Origin: Colwellia sp. MB02u-6
GTDB taxonomy: Bacteria > Pseudomonadota > Gammaproteobacteria > Enterobacterales > Alteromonadaceae
Direction: 5' to 3'
DNA length: 64,000 nt
Assembly: GCF_014077095.1 (NCBI RefSeq)
Contig: NZ_JACGVG010000028.1
Span: forward strand, 1 to 64,000
Shown here piece after piece: positions 36,176 to 44,637 of this stretch. Every line of letters begins with the position of its first letter. Position 1 is the stretch's first letter. The notes under the pieces were generated by a model. The model worked only from the letters and a program-made list of their open reading frames with translations. It did not search any database and was not told the origin of the DNA. Both the position numbers and the translations under genes were made by a program.

Positions 36176-36625
36176 TTACAGTTTATTGAACTCTCCTAGC
36201 CATTCACTGAAGCTAGGTGATACTTTTTTCACTGTATGAAGTTGGTGGTCAAAAAACCAGACGGGTATATCTATGTGCTGACGTTCACAATCACTCAGTT
36301 TGAAACAAAACATGTTGCCCTTACAGTCAGAGGCAAACAAAACATGGCCCTTGGGCATGCCACTCATTTCATATAACTTGGATAATGAATATACGTCTTC
36401 AAGACTTAAAAAATCTTGTACCTCAGATATATCGACACCTAAATCACATATTCTGCTTAACACATTCGGTGTGTGCACCAAGCCATAATTCGATAGTAAG
36501 TATTTATAGCTGTTAGGGAGAATGGCCGCTAGTCGTTGTTCGAGTTCTGCTATATCAGCGCTATCGATTGGGGTCATCGATTGTTTGCTGCCCCAGTTTT
36601 TTACAAAAAGATCAATACTGTGCAT
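36176..36625 (-). CDS. SMI1/KNR4 (SUKH) family protein
   Basis: 149 residues with the SUKH layout: IAELEQRLAAILPNSYKYLLSNYGL (the helix plus L-P-x-x-Y-x-x-x-L block), LEDVYSLSKLYEMSGMPKGHVLFASDCKGNMFCFKLSD (strand-turn core with the G-x-G/D-x-x-G-N-x-x-C pattern) and VKKVSPSFSEWLGEF. Many bacterial SUKH proteins are immunity proteins against polymorphic nuclease toxins; no toxin gene is seen here. Orphan position between remnants supports a horizontally acquired immunity gene. Confidence 0.82.
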   Translation of the reverse strand: MHSIDLFVKNWGSKQSMTPIDSADIAELEQRLAAILPNSYKYLLSNYGLVHTPNVLSRICDLGVDISEVQDFLSLEDVYSLSKLYEMSGMPKGHVLFASDCKGNMFCFKLSDCERQHIDIPVWFFDHQLHTVKKVSPSFSEWLGEFNKL

Positions 36626-36782
36626 TTAAAAAATTCCAGAAATAACGACTATTATACAGCTGTAGGTTTTGGTTTATAATTAGCATTGCTGCTAAAAAAG
36701 CCAACTGTTATTTGTGATATCTTAAATAAAACATTCACAGCGGCTTATAGTATTTAGCTGAGTGCTTGTCCCATTAAAGCGC
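36626..36782. other. Gap with attC-like sequence
   Basis: A 20-base stretch at 36,696-36,715 is identical to the core of attC site 3 (4,709-4,728: AAAAGCCAACTGTTATTTGT). Flanks do not give full attC ends, so a degraded attC is possible but not proven. Confidence 0.35.
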
Positions 36783-37226
36783 TTAACAAATCGCTGTTAA
36801 CATAGATTGTCCTAACTCGATATAAGCATTAGCATCTTCGCTAATCGCTTTCGATTTAAGATGATCAGCAAAACCTAGTCTGGCCGTCATGGCCAACCAA
36901 AATACGGCACTAATAAAACCTACAACACGCCATAAAGTAGACTTTGCCCATTTAAGCGCCAAAGTAATAGAAAGTACATAAATGACAAAACCAGCTAATT
37001 TTGATGATGCCCAACCATTAACAAAGGGGTACAAATTAAGTGGATTAACGGCAACAAGGTAAATAAAGGTGCAAACAAAAAGAGTATATAAAATATGTGG
37101 CCCAATCTTCAACAGCTTATTATTGACCTTATCAGAGCCTTTCATTGTTAAGACAAAATTAATCATGAAAAAGATAAAAGTAAGCATAATTATAGTCAGA
37201 TGGGTGTGCTTAACTATCATGTACAT
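36783..37226 (-). CDS. SirB2-like membrane protein
   Basis: I start at the ATG at 37,226 (AGGGA nine bases upstream), giving 147 residues; an open frame runs further upstream without support. The start MYMIVKHTHLTIIMLTFIFF, the middle LLKIGPHILYTLFVCTFIYL and the four membrane segments match SirB2-family proteins, whose role is unknown. It ends with an extra helical tail (AISEDANAYIELGQSML). It stands between the SUKH gene and the LytTR regulator. Confidence 0.75.
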   Translation of the reverse strand: MYMIVKHTHLTIIMLTFIFFMINFVLTMKGSDKVNNKLLKIGPHILYTLFVCTFIYLVAVNPLNLYPFVNGWASSKLAGFVIYVLSITLALKWAKSTLWRVVGFISAVFWLAMTARLGFADHLKSKAISEDANAYIELGQSMLTAIC

Positions 37227-37361
37227 ATGGTTGATCCCTAAAGTGCTTTTATTTATTACTAAGACCTGCAGTATATCTTTGTTTGAGTCAGACAACACCA
37301 TAACGCTTATATTAATTATCTCAATCGCGTTAGTATTGAGTTTTTAATAAATGGAAGCTCA

Positions 37362-38186
37362 CTATGCAACCACGGCTTTTTTAACCTTTTCTTTATAACT
37401 GCGGCTAACTTTTAACTCTTTACCGTTTGTCATGACTAAATAGTATTCACCATTGAGCTGGCTGCAAAACTTATTAATATAACTTTTGTTCACTATGGTA
37501 GAGCGGTGGCTGCGGAGAAATCGTCGGGGGTCTAACACTGCTTCCAGTTGTTTCATGGTTTTACGAAGGATATGAGTATTATCGTCAGTATGAACACACA
37601 TATAATCGCCAGCAGCGTCAATCCATAAAATATCTTTTACCGGCACTCGGCTAACTTCACCAGCATCTTTTATCGCTAATACATCAGAATAACTAGAGAC
37701 ACTGACCGGCTCGTTATTTTCTAGCTCTTGTAAAATTTTTTCACAATCGTTACCGGTAACGTCACTTACTAAACGTACTAATTTTGACTTATGAAGAGCA
37801 TTAACTTCACTACTGATACTTTGACGTATTTTATCTAAGGTTTGAGCAAGCCGTTGTTCGTCAGCGGGTTTAAGTAGATAATCCTGCGCATGTACTTCAA
37901 AAGCCTGCATAGCGTATTGGTCAAAAGCGGTAACAAATACCACCATAGGTAAATGCAAACCCTGTGCAATAATCGCTTCAACGACTTCAAAACCATTTAA
38001 GCCCGGCATTTGAATATCAAGAAATATTAAGTCGGGTTGATAGGCTCTAACGGCTTCTAATGCTTCTCTGCCGTTAGTACATTGGGCAATAATGTTGATG
38101 TCTTTGTGTTCTTGCAGACGAACCGCTAAGCCTTTTCTAGCGAGAGGTTCATCGTCAACAATTATAGTGTTGAGCTGTTTGCTCAT
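37362..38186 (-). CDS. LytTR-type response regulator
   Basis: 274 residues with a receiver domain (IIVDDEPLARKGL, phospho-acceptor Asp57 in LIFLDIQMPG, VFVTAFDQYAMQAF with Thr and a Lys in LLKPADEQ) and a C-terminal LytTR DNA-binding domain (VKDILWIDAAGDYMCVHT, LRSHRSTIVNKSYI, LKVSRSYKEKV). AlgR/BtsR type; it binds promoter repeats and activates transcription. It overlaps the sensor gene by four bases (ATGA), so they are coupled. Confidence 0.92.
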   Translation of the reverse strand: MSKQLNTIIVDDEPLARKGLAVRLQEHKDINIIAQCTNGREALEAVRAYQPDLIFLDIQMPGLNGFEVVEAIIAQGLHLPMVVFVTAFDQYAMQAFEVHAQDYLLKPADEQRLAQTLDKIRQSISSEVNALHKSKLVRLVSDVTGNDCEKILQELENNEPVSVSSYSDVLAIKDAGEVSRVPVKDILWIDAAGDYMCVHTDDNTHILRKTMKQLEAVLDPRRFLRSHRSTIVNKSYINKFCSQLNGEYYLVMTNGKELKVSRSYKEKVKKAVVA

Positions 38187-39265
38187 ATTCGACCGCCAAC
38201 TTCATAAGGAATTCGTATACTGATTTTAACACCAGTGGGTATATTGTTGGCAACAACTAACGAAAAATCATTCTGATATAAAGCTTGCAATCGTTCTCGG
38301 GTATTGACCAAACCAACACCATTTTCACGAAATAAGTTACCATTGTTAATTTCTGCACCTGGGCCATTATCAGCCAACTCAATCAGTAAATCGTTACCAA
38401 AACGATGCACATACACGTTAATTGCACCGCCTTGCTCTTGTACTGCTACAGCATATTTTATTGAGTTCTCAGCTAACGGTTGTAATATCATGCTCGGTAC
38501 TAAGGCCAAGTTACAGTCGCTAGCCACATTAAATGTGACTTGTAAGCGTTCTTCAAAACGTACTTTTTCAATGTCTAAATAAAGCCTTAAGGCTTGCAAC
38601 TCGCTGTCAAGTGTTACTCGCTTCATAGGGTCTTTGTCCAGCGAGTAACGTAAAAACTCACTTAACTTAGTAACCATACCATTGGCTATTTTGTTTTCTT
38701 GTACCAAAATTAGCGTTGATATCGCGTTTAGGGTATTAAACAAAAAGTGAGGGTTAAGCTGATAACGCAGCATTTTTAACTGTGCTTGATGGGCAACCGC
38801 ATTGGCACGTAATACATTCTGTTTTTCTTTTTGCAGCATTTGATAATATTTAGTACCAAAATACAAAGCACTCCAACTTAAAATTATGAAGAAGGATAGT
38901 AGACTGTTTTTTGTGTAATAAAGCCAAAAATCAGGGCGATAACCGTGCTTGTATATCTCCCAATAATTAATATTTTTTACTACTTGCCATAATACGCCGG
39001 TACAATAAGACGTTAATATCACCACAATGGCGATTTTTAACGGTGTGAAGTTCCAAACACGACGATAAATATACCTTAACGGAACCGTAAATAGCCAACC
39101 GGCATAGGTATTCAATAAGATAATAATCAGAAAAATATCGCGTAAATCGTGCAGTAATGAACCTAAGTAATGTACTAAGGCAAAACCACACCAGCCAGCT
39201 GTATGAACCAACCAAAATAAGCGATTTCTATTTTCTACAAATTCTTTCCAATTCACACAAGACAC
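38183..39265 (-). CDS. LytS-type sensor histidine kinase
   Basis: 360 residues with four membrane segments (LFWLVHTAGWCGFALVHYLG to SLLSFFIILSWSALYFG), then a His_kinase domain with the phospho-acceptor His173 in QLNPHFLFNTLNAIS, N-box PLAENSIKYAV and G-box DNGPGA. It lacks a GAF domain, unlike BtsS/LytS. The stimulus is unknown. It forms a two-component pair with the LytTR regulator downstream. Confidence 0.9.
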   Translation of the reverse strand: MSCVNWKEFVENRNRLFWLVHTAGWCGFALVHYLGSLLHDLRDIFLIIILLNTYAGWLFTVPLRYIYRRVWNFTPLKIAIVVILTSYCTGVLWQVVKNINYWEIYKHGYRPDFWLYYTKNSLLSFFIILSWSALYFGTKYYQMLQKEKQNVLRANAVAHQAQLKMLRYQLNPHFLFNTLNAISTLILVQENKIANGMVTKLSEFLRYSLDKDPMKRVTLDSELQALRLYLDIEKVRFEERLQVTFNVASDCNLALVPSMILQPLAENSIKYAVAVQEQGGAINVYVHRFGNDLLIELADNGPGAEINNGNLFRENGVGLVNTRERLQALYQNDFSLVVANNIPTGVKISIRIPYEVGGRI

Positions 39266-39341
39266 CAGTAAGTGGGGTTAATGCAATTATGCGCTAAGCA
39301 CACAACTCTAGCACTACCACTAATCTTAAGATTTGTACGCC

Positions 39342-40415
39342 TTATCTCATTTCATCTAAGAGCCTACTTACCTGTGGATGCCTAATTGCCAGTAACATTA
39401 ATTGCTTTATTGACAATATTTTGTATTTTATTAACTTATGCTCCTGATATTGTGACAAATACCATAAGCCATTGATTAAAAGAGAAAAATCAAAGTAACA
39501 CGTAACTAGTAGTGACGAAATGTTACTATTTTCCTGTTTACTTGCTGTTAAATTGTCGATAATTTTTGTTAATTTTTGTTGCTGATTTAAGCGCGTTAAT
39601 GCTTGCTGATAGAGCGAAGTAATCATTTCAACTTTACTGCTATCAATGCTGTTAACGGCCATTAGCATCGCAAGGTCGTATGCTATTGGAGCGATACATG
39701 CACATTCAAAATCAATTATTTTATATAAATTTTCTGAGTTTGCAGTCTCATTTTTCAGCGCTATAATATTGCTATAATTAGCGTCGCCATGACAAAAAAC
39801 TTGCCTGGTGTACTGCAATATTTCATGAGTTTCGGCCAAGTTTTGTTGAAAGACATTGACTAAGAATTTTAGCGCCTGATGTTGAGTAGAGCTAAGAGCT
39901 ATATTTTGTAATAATTGCTTAATAGTCGCGGATATATCCAGATTCTGTAAGTAAGACTTTTTTGATCGCTGATTATCGGTTAGTGATATTTTTTGTGTCA
40001 AGTTTTGATGATTACTGTGATTACTTTCACTCTTACTACTCGACAGAGCAATATTATGACAGCGCACCAATAGCGCTATTGTGACGGCTAACTTTTCTTC
40101 TTCACTCTGGTTGCTGTTATCTAGGCCCTGACCTTCTATAAACTCAGTAATTAACCAGTTTTGTCCAACATATATTAACTTAGGAGAAATGCCATCTCTG
40201 GCCGCGAGTTGGCTCGCTAAGGGCTCTATACTATTAGCGATTAAATACTTGGCAAAATAGGTTTTATCTTCATGGTTAACTTGAAAACAAGGCTGGCTTA
40301 ATCCCGCATTAATGACACTAATATTATCTACCTTGAGATTAAAACAAGGTAGATGGCTTAATTTTAGTGCTAGCGATTGTTGATGCGGGTCTATTATTGC
40401 TTGATCAAATTTCAA
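39342..40415 (-). CDS. Choline/aminoglycoside-kinase-fold phosphotransferase, likely thiamine kinase
   Basis: 357 residues of the APH fold: Brenner motif VFCHGDANYSNII (catalytic Asp211, Asn216) and metal-binding IIDFECACIAPIAYDLAMLM (Asp235). An N-terminal nucleotide region (FAKYLIANSIEPLASQLAARDG) is short. Next to a PnuT thiamine transporter in a TPP-riboswitch operon, the natural reading is thiamine phosphorylation to trap it inside, like ThiK. A low-complexity Ser/Asn/Gln insert (SSSKSESNHSNHQN) lies near 125-138. Last gene of the operon, 15 bases after pnuT. Confidence 0.75.
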   Translation of the reverse strand: MKFDQAIIDPHQQSLALKLSHLPCFNLKVDNISVINAGLSQPCFQVNHEDKTYFAKYLIANSIEPLASQLAARDGISPKLIYVGQNWLITEFIEGQGLDNSNQSEEEKLAVTIALLVRCHNIALSSSKSESNHSNHQNLTQKISLTDNQRSKKSYLQNLDISATIKQLLQNIALSSTQHQALKFLVNVFQQNLAETHEILQYTRQVFCHGDANYSNIIALKNETANSENLYKIIDFECACIAPIAYDLAMLMAVNSIDSSKVEMITSLYQQALTRLNQQQKLTKIIDNLTASKQENSNISSLLVTCYFDFSLLINGLWYLSQYQEHKLIKYKILSIKQLMLLAIRHPQVSRLLDEMR

Positions 40416-40430
40416 AATGCTTCCTACAAG

Positions 40431-41105
40431 TTATCCGGCAACAGAGTTATTAATGTACAGGTTGTTGTGCTCTTGGGTAAATTGCAGCTTATATTGTTTG
40501 CGCCATTGCCAGTAACCATAAGCCGCTAAGATCACGAAGCTGCCAAATAGTGCTGCTGTTGGGATTAAGCCCTTTTCAACATAGAGATATATCGATACTA
40601 GATCAATCACAATAAAATATAACCAATTCTCTAATACCTTTTGGGTAATTAAATAAGTAGCAAACACCGCAAAAACTGTGGTTGCACTATCAAGATATGG
40701 AAAGTGTGCTGGGGTATAAGTCGCCATTATCCAACCTAAAACTAACGACACAAGCGTTAAAAGCGAAATAACACTGCTATGGCGCTGTAAAGTCCATTGG
40801 CTATACAAAAGCTTATTCGAATCAGTATCGGTGTTTGAGGGCTTATTTTTATGCCAGCAAAGCCAACCATACACAGCCATCAATAAATAATATAACTGCA
40901 GCACGCTGTCCATCCAAAGATAAACATCATAAAAAATAACAGTATATAACACAGTACTTAATATGGCGGCAGGCCAGCACCAAATACTACCTTTTGCCGC
41001 TAAAATCACATACAGTAATGATGCTACAACCGCGATCAACTCTAATAAGGGCAAGGTAGTGAAATAAGTAATAATTTCACTGGTTGCACTGATTGAATTC
41101 ACCAT
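40431..41105 (-). CDS. pnuT: PnuC-family transporter, PnuT-like thiamine permease
   Basis: I use the ATG at 41,105, which overlaps the stop of the upstream gene (TAATG), giving 224 residues. Seven membrane helices and the PnuC motifs KGSIWCWPAAILSTVLYTVIFYD and WLYFIVIDLVSIYLYVEKGL identify the family; PnuT members take up thiamine by facilitated diffusion and trapping by phosphorylation. TPP control and neighbours point to thiamine rather than nicotinamide riboside. Confidence 0.85.
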   Translation of the reverse strand: MVNSISATSEIITYFTTLPLLELIAVVASLLYVILAAKGSIWCWPAAILSTVLYTVIFYDVYLWMDSVLQLYYLLMAVYGWLCWHKNKPSNTDTDSNKLLYSQWTLQRHSSVISLLTLVSLVLGWIMATYTPAHFPYLDSATTVFAVFATYLITQKVLENWLYFIVIDLVSIYLYVEKGLIPTAALFGSFVILAAYGYWQWRKQYKLQFTQEHNNLYINNSVAG

Positions 41106-41371
41106 TATGTTTCGGCTTCTACAACAGAGCGATCGCCACCTATAAACTTGCAAATAAATACCGCAGCATTTAGCGTTTGATGTACATGCTTAATTTCTGC
41201 CATAACATGCGCCGTAGCTAAGTCATAATCGCCAAATACTTGTGTGCTCATGCCGTTGGTAACTACCTTGAGCCCTGGAACTAAGCGTAAACGTTTAATA
41301 AACGCCCATATTTCTGTTTTAAATTTTTCTTCCGCTAACGGGTATAAACTAATTTCAATTGATATTTTCAT
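41105..41371 (-). CDS. YkoF/MTH1187-like thiamine-binding protein
   Basis: The best start is the ATG at 41,371 (MKISIEISLYPLAEEKF), giving 88 residues; the upstream open part is not conserved-looking. The single ferredoxin-like domain (FIKRLRLVPGLKVVTNGMSTQVFGDYDLATAHVMAEI) matches the YkoF/MTH1187 family, known to bind thiamine or HMP. It may buffer thiamine or aid transport. Coupled to pnuT by TAATG overlap. Confidence 0.8.
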   Translation of the reverse strand: MKISIEISLYPLAEEKFKTEIWAFIKRLRLVPGLKVVTNGMSTQVFGDYDLATAHVMAEIKHVHQTLNAAVFICKFIGGDRSVVEAET

Positions 41372-41522
41372 AAATAACTTTCTTCTTTTTTGATCAGTAA
41401 TGCGTTGTAGCCTATTAAACACTTTATCTAATATGCTACAACATTCATGGATATGTAAACTATTTGCTAAGACCTAGCGGACAGAGGTAAGTTGCTAAGC
41501 ACAAATATTTACTTATATTTTA

Positions 41523-43616
41523 TTAGAAATTATAATCAAATGTTGCACCAAATACAGCTGGCTCAGCTAATTGATAATAAGCTTTTGCGGTATATTCGTC
41601 TCTTGGGTCATTGCCAAAATAAAAACCACGCGTAGCATAACTTTCATCAAACAAATTACGTGCCCACAACTTCACTTGCCAGTCATATTTTGTATAACTA
41701 ATTGACATATTAACCACTTCAATGGCTGCAGATTTTTCTTTATGACTATCAGAAAATAAAAACTTGTCTTTACCATCAACAGAAATATTCACCCGTAAGT
41801 TATTCGATAATTGATAATTCAAACCAAGATTAAATTGGTAGCTTGGGGCATGTGCTTGTTCGTCACCTGATTTATCATTGCCGTCAGCATCAATGAAGCC
41901 ATTGTATTGAGTATCTAACAACCCAACAGCGCCATAAATTTCAAGTTCAGGGCTGATCTGCCACCCTGCCTCTAGTTCAAGACCTACATTGGTGCCGGTT
42001 GCCGCGTTACCTAAGTATGAAACAAAGTCGGTACTGCCATCTTCACGTTCTTGTAAAAATGACGTGCGCACCTGCATATCATCCCTGTCCATGTAAAATA
42101 CGGCGCTACGAACATAGGCTTGATTATCCAATAAACTGACTTTATAGCCTAATTCGTAATTCCACAAATACTCAGCCGTGAACTCACGCAGCTCAGTGGG
42201 TAAACTGCCATCAGTGTTTGCGCCTCCGGCCTTGTAACCACGATTCACTGAGCCATAGAATAAATTATTTTTATCCGCTTGATACGACAACACCACTTTA
42301 CCACCTACCATGGTATCGCTTGGATCAAAACTAAGTTGCTCTGAATCGGTATAATCTGAGTTTCTCCGCTCCAACCTTAAACCAGTTGTTAGACTTAACT
42401 GTTGAGTCAGTTGGCTATCAAATTGTATGAATGCAGCAATGTTATCGCTATCAAAAGACGAGCTAAAATCACCAGACAGATAGGTATATTGGCGTAATAA
42501 ATCTTCTTTTTCTTGCTTGAAGTATATACCTGTTACCCAAGCGGTACTGCCATTAAAAATCTCACCTCCTTGCTCTGAAAGCGCTCTGAGCTCAAATGTC
42601 GCTGATGTTTTATCACGAAAGTAATGATCTTCTGAGTTATATTCCCAAGCCGGGCGAATACCCACATAGGCCCAATCTTCATCATAGCCGTAGTCTAATG
42701 TTGAGTCAGCATAGCTGATGATAGTCTCGAGTGTAAAATCGCTAACGCCTTGATAGGTAAATTTAGTCGCTAACGCTTTGGTATCTTGGCGATCAAAGCC
42801 TGGTTGGTCTGATAAGGTATGACGTGTATTGTCCAATGAAAAGGCATCATAGCCATTATCAAAATCAGCGACAAATGCCGTTATATCAAGGCTTAAATTT
42901 TTACTTATCGCAATAGCTAACTTACCACGCATGGTTAATTCATCACGGTTGTTAGTGTCATCACGATTTAAAAAGTCATTGTCGATAAAACCATCACTAC
43001 GGTACTGTTCAACCGCTAAACGGTAATTTACTTTTTCAGTGGCTGGACCGGATAAAACCAAACCAGCGCTATAACTGTCATAATTTCCAGCAGATAGTCT
43101 GACTTTACCTTCAAAGACATCGGTAGGCGCACTTGAAGTGATATTTATCATGCCTGCCATAGCATTAGCGCCAAAGCGCGTACCTTGAGGACCACGATAA
43201 ACGTCAACTTGTTCAACATCAAAAGTTGACGCTATGCTGCCAATACTGGAAAAGTCTATACCGTCGATTACTAAACCAACAGAGGGGTTAATCGGTTCTT
43301 TGAATTGGCTACGCTCACCAATACCGCGAATTTGATAATACCTAGCGCGTTGTGTACCACTAGAGAAATTAACGTTGGGGGTACGGGCAATTATTTCTTC
43401 TAAGTTCTGAGCATTACGCGCGCTAATTTCATCACTAGCGATAACAGATAAAGAACTGGCGGTTTTTTGTAGTGACGTAGAGCGAAAGTCACCGTCTATG
43501 GTAATAACTTCTATTGTTTGCTCTGCAGTGTTCACAGGGGTGTCAGCGGCAAAAGTTGTAGAAGCAAAGATGCTGGTTAAAATAGCTAAAGTAATAGGTG
43601 ATTTTATAAATGTCAT
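41523..43616 (-). CDS. TonB-dependent outer-membrane receptor, thiamine-type
   Basis: 697 residues: signal peptide MTFIKSPITLAILTSIFASTTFA, TonB-box-like QTIEVITIDG, plug domain (LEEIIARTPNVNFSSGTQRARYYQIRGIGER ... VDVYRGPQGTRFGANAMAGMINI) and a 22-strand barrel ending FGATFDYNF. TonB receptors import scarce solutes with energy from the inner membrane. A TPP riboswitch 150 bases upstream identifies it as a thiamine-regulated receptor (like OMR1 of other gammaproteobacteria). It heads the thiamine operon; 150 bp separate it from the next gene. Confidence 0.9.
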   Translation of the reverse strand: MTFIKSPITLAILTSIFASTTFAADTPVNTAEQTIEVITIDGDFRSTSLQKTASSLSVIASDEISARNAQNLEEIIARTPNVNFSSGTQRARYYQIRGIGERSQFKEPINPSVGLVIDGIDFSSIGSIASTFDVEQVDVYRGPQGTRFGANAMAGMINITSSAPTDVFEGKVRLSAGNYDSYSAGLVLSGPATEKVNYRLAVEQYRSDGFIDNDFLNRDDTNNRDELTMRGKLAIAISKNLSLDITAFVADFDNGYDAFSLDNTRHTLSDQPGFDRQDTKALATKFTYQGVSDFTLETIISYADSTLDYGYDEDWAYVGIRPAWEYNSEDHYFRDKTSATFELRALSEQGGEIFNGSTAWVTGIYFKQEKEDLLRQYTYLSGDFSSSFDSDNIAAFIQFDSQLTQQLSLTTGLRLERRNSDYTDSEQLSFDPSDTMVGGKVVLSYQADKNNLFYGSVNRGYKAGGANTDGSLPTELREFTAEYLWNYELGYKVSLLDNQAYVRSAVFYMDRDDMQVRTSFLQEREDGSTDFVSYLGNAATGTNVGLELEAGWQISPELEIYGAVGLLDTQYNGFIDADGNDKSGDEQAHAPSYQFNLGLNYQLSNNLRVNISVDGKDKFLFSDSHKEKSAAIEVVNMSISYTKYDWQVKLWARNLFDESYATRGFYFGNDPRDEYTAKAYYQLAEPAVFGATFDYNF

Positions 43617-43693
43617 TATGATCTCATAAATTCGATTAGGAATACGTTATGGGATCCGGCATGGGGAAGTGAAATAGCTACTCGGTATTAATC

Positions 43694-43744
43694 TGTAACA
43701 TTATAGTTAGCAAGCGAGTAATGCCTAAAAAGTATAATGTTACA
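43694..43744 (-). promoter_or_regulatory. 12-bp inverted repeat, candidate riboswitch expression platform
   Basis: TGTAACATTATA at 43,694-43,705 and TATAATGTTACA at 43,733-43,744 form a perfect 12-bp inverted repeat with a 27-base loop. It sits between the TPP aptamer and the receptor gene and could be the switching hairpin. No T-run follows, so translational control or a long-range switch is more likely than plain termination. Confidence 0.5.
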
Positions 43745-43767
43745 TAACGGTAATGCGATTAGCTTAA

Positions 43768-43862
43768 CCATTCCTACGCCGGTACTATCCGGTTCAGGTT
43801 CTAAGGGTTCGCTTCGCATCTCAGCCATTAAAATCGTAATAATTTTCAGGCACCCCTTGGTT
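43768..43862 (-). ncRNA. TPP riboswitch (THI element)
   Basis: On minus the aptamer shows the conserved blocks in order: AAGGGGTGCC, the pyrimidine-sensor helix with GGCTGAGATGC, AACCCTTAGAACCTGA and the final CCGGATAGTACCGGCGTAGGAA. It binds thiamine pyrophosphate and controls the downstream operon, here the TonB receptor, YkoF-like gene, pnuT and kinase. Confidence 0.95.
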
Positions 43863-44005
43863 CGATATGCATACTAACAATATTTGTTTAAAAGTACAGC
43901 GTAAAAACTAAATAAATAAAAATTTTATATTGCCTTATCTTGACTTGAGCTATGGGTAATAAATCATGAAATTTATCTCATAACATACTTATTTAAGCAG
44001 CTAAT

Positions 44006-44374
44006 TTACTTAGGGTTTAACATTTTACCTAACGGTTCTCCCCCCACTAAATGCAGATGAATGTGATAAACCTCCTGGCCAGCGTGTTGATTACAGTTCA
44101 TGATCAAACGATAACCGTTTTCTGCTATGCCCTCTGCTTGTGCCAGTTTCTTCGCTACAGTAAACATACGACCAATAGTTAGCTCGTCTTCTGCTTCAAT
44201 ATCGTTAACCGTTGGAATGAGCTTATTAGGCACAATTAAAATATGACTTTTAGCTTGCGGAGTAATATCACGAAACGCCGACACAAGATCATCTTGAAAA
44301 AGTAATGGTGCTGGAATTTCCTGGCGAATAATTTTTGAAAATATAGTTTCTTCTGCTGTGTTGTTATCAGCCAT
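44006..44374 (-). CDS. hinT: HIT-family purine nucleoside phosphoramidase
   Basis: 122 residues with the HIT motif HIHLHLVGG near the C terminus (HxHxHxx) and [34 protein letters not shown]. HinT hydrolyses adenosine 5'-phosphoramidates and aminoacyl-AMPs. It stands alone. Confidence 0.93.
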   Translation of the reverse strand: MADNNTAEETIFSKIIRQEIPAPLLFQDDLVSAFRDITPQAKSHILIVPNKLIPTVNDIEAEDELTIGRMFTVAKKLAQAEGIAENGYRLIMNCNQHAGQEVYHIHLHLVGGEPLGKMLNPK

Positions 44375-44484
44375 GGTTTAACCTCTTTATGCTTATGAGT
44401 TTTTAGATCTTGAACATTTATAGTTTAACGATAAGCACGATGATGACAAGGCTATATGCCATCAGCGTGTTAAATTATTTGGCT

Positions 44485-44523
44485 TTAATTAACTAACTTA
44501 ATTAACTAACTTAATTAACTATC
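44485..44523. repeat. Three tandem 13-bp repeats
   Basis: TTAATTAACTAAC occurs three times in direct tandem (the last ends ATC). It lies between hinT and DAHP synthase; possibly a regulator site or simple slippage. Confidence 0.7.
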
Positions 44524-44559
44524 ACTGATTGCCAATTAATGTCATCAATTGGCTACAAC

Positions 44560-44595
44560 AAAAAACGCCAGTCAGAAATTAACTGACTGGCGTGA
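44560..44595 (-). terminator. Terminator of the DAHP synthase gene
   Basis: On minus, ACGCCAGTCAGTT and AACTGACTGGCGTT pair around AATTTC or similar and are followed by a T-run. Confidence 0.88.
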
Positions 44596-44637
44596 TTAAT
44601 AGCCTATTTTTCTGTTATCTATTGCTGATTAACATTA

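Noticed and set aside
44485-44523. 13-bp tandem repeats as a replication origin iteron
   Set aside because: Only three copies, no DnaA boxes or replication gene nearby.
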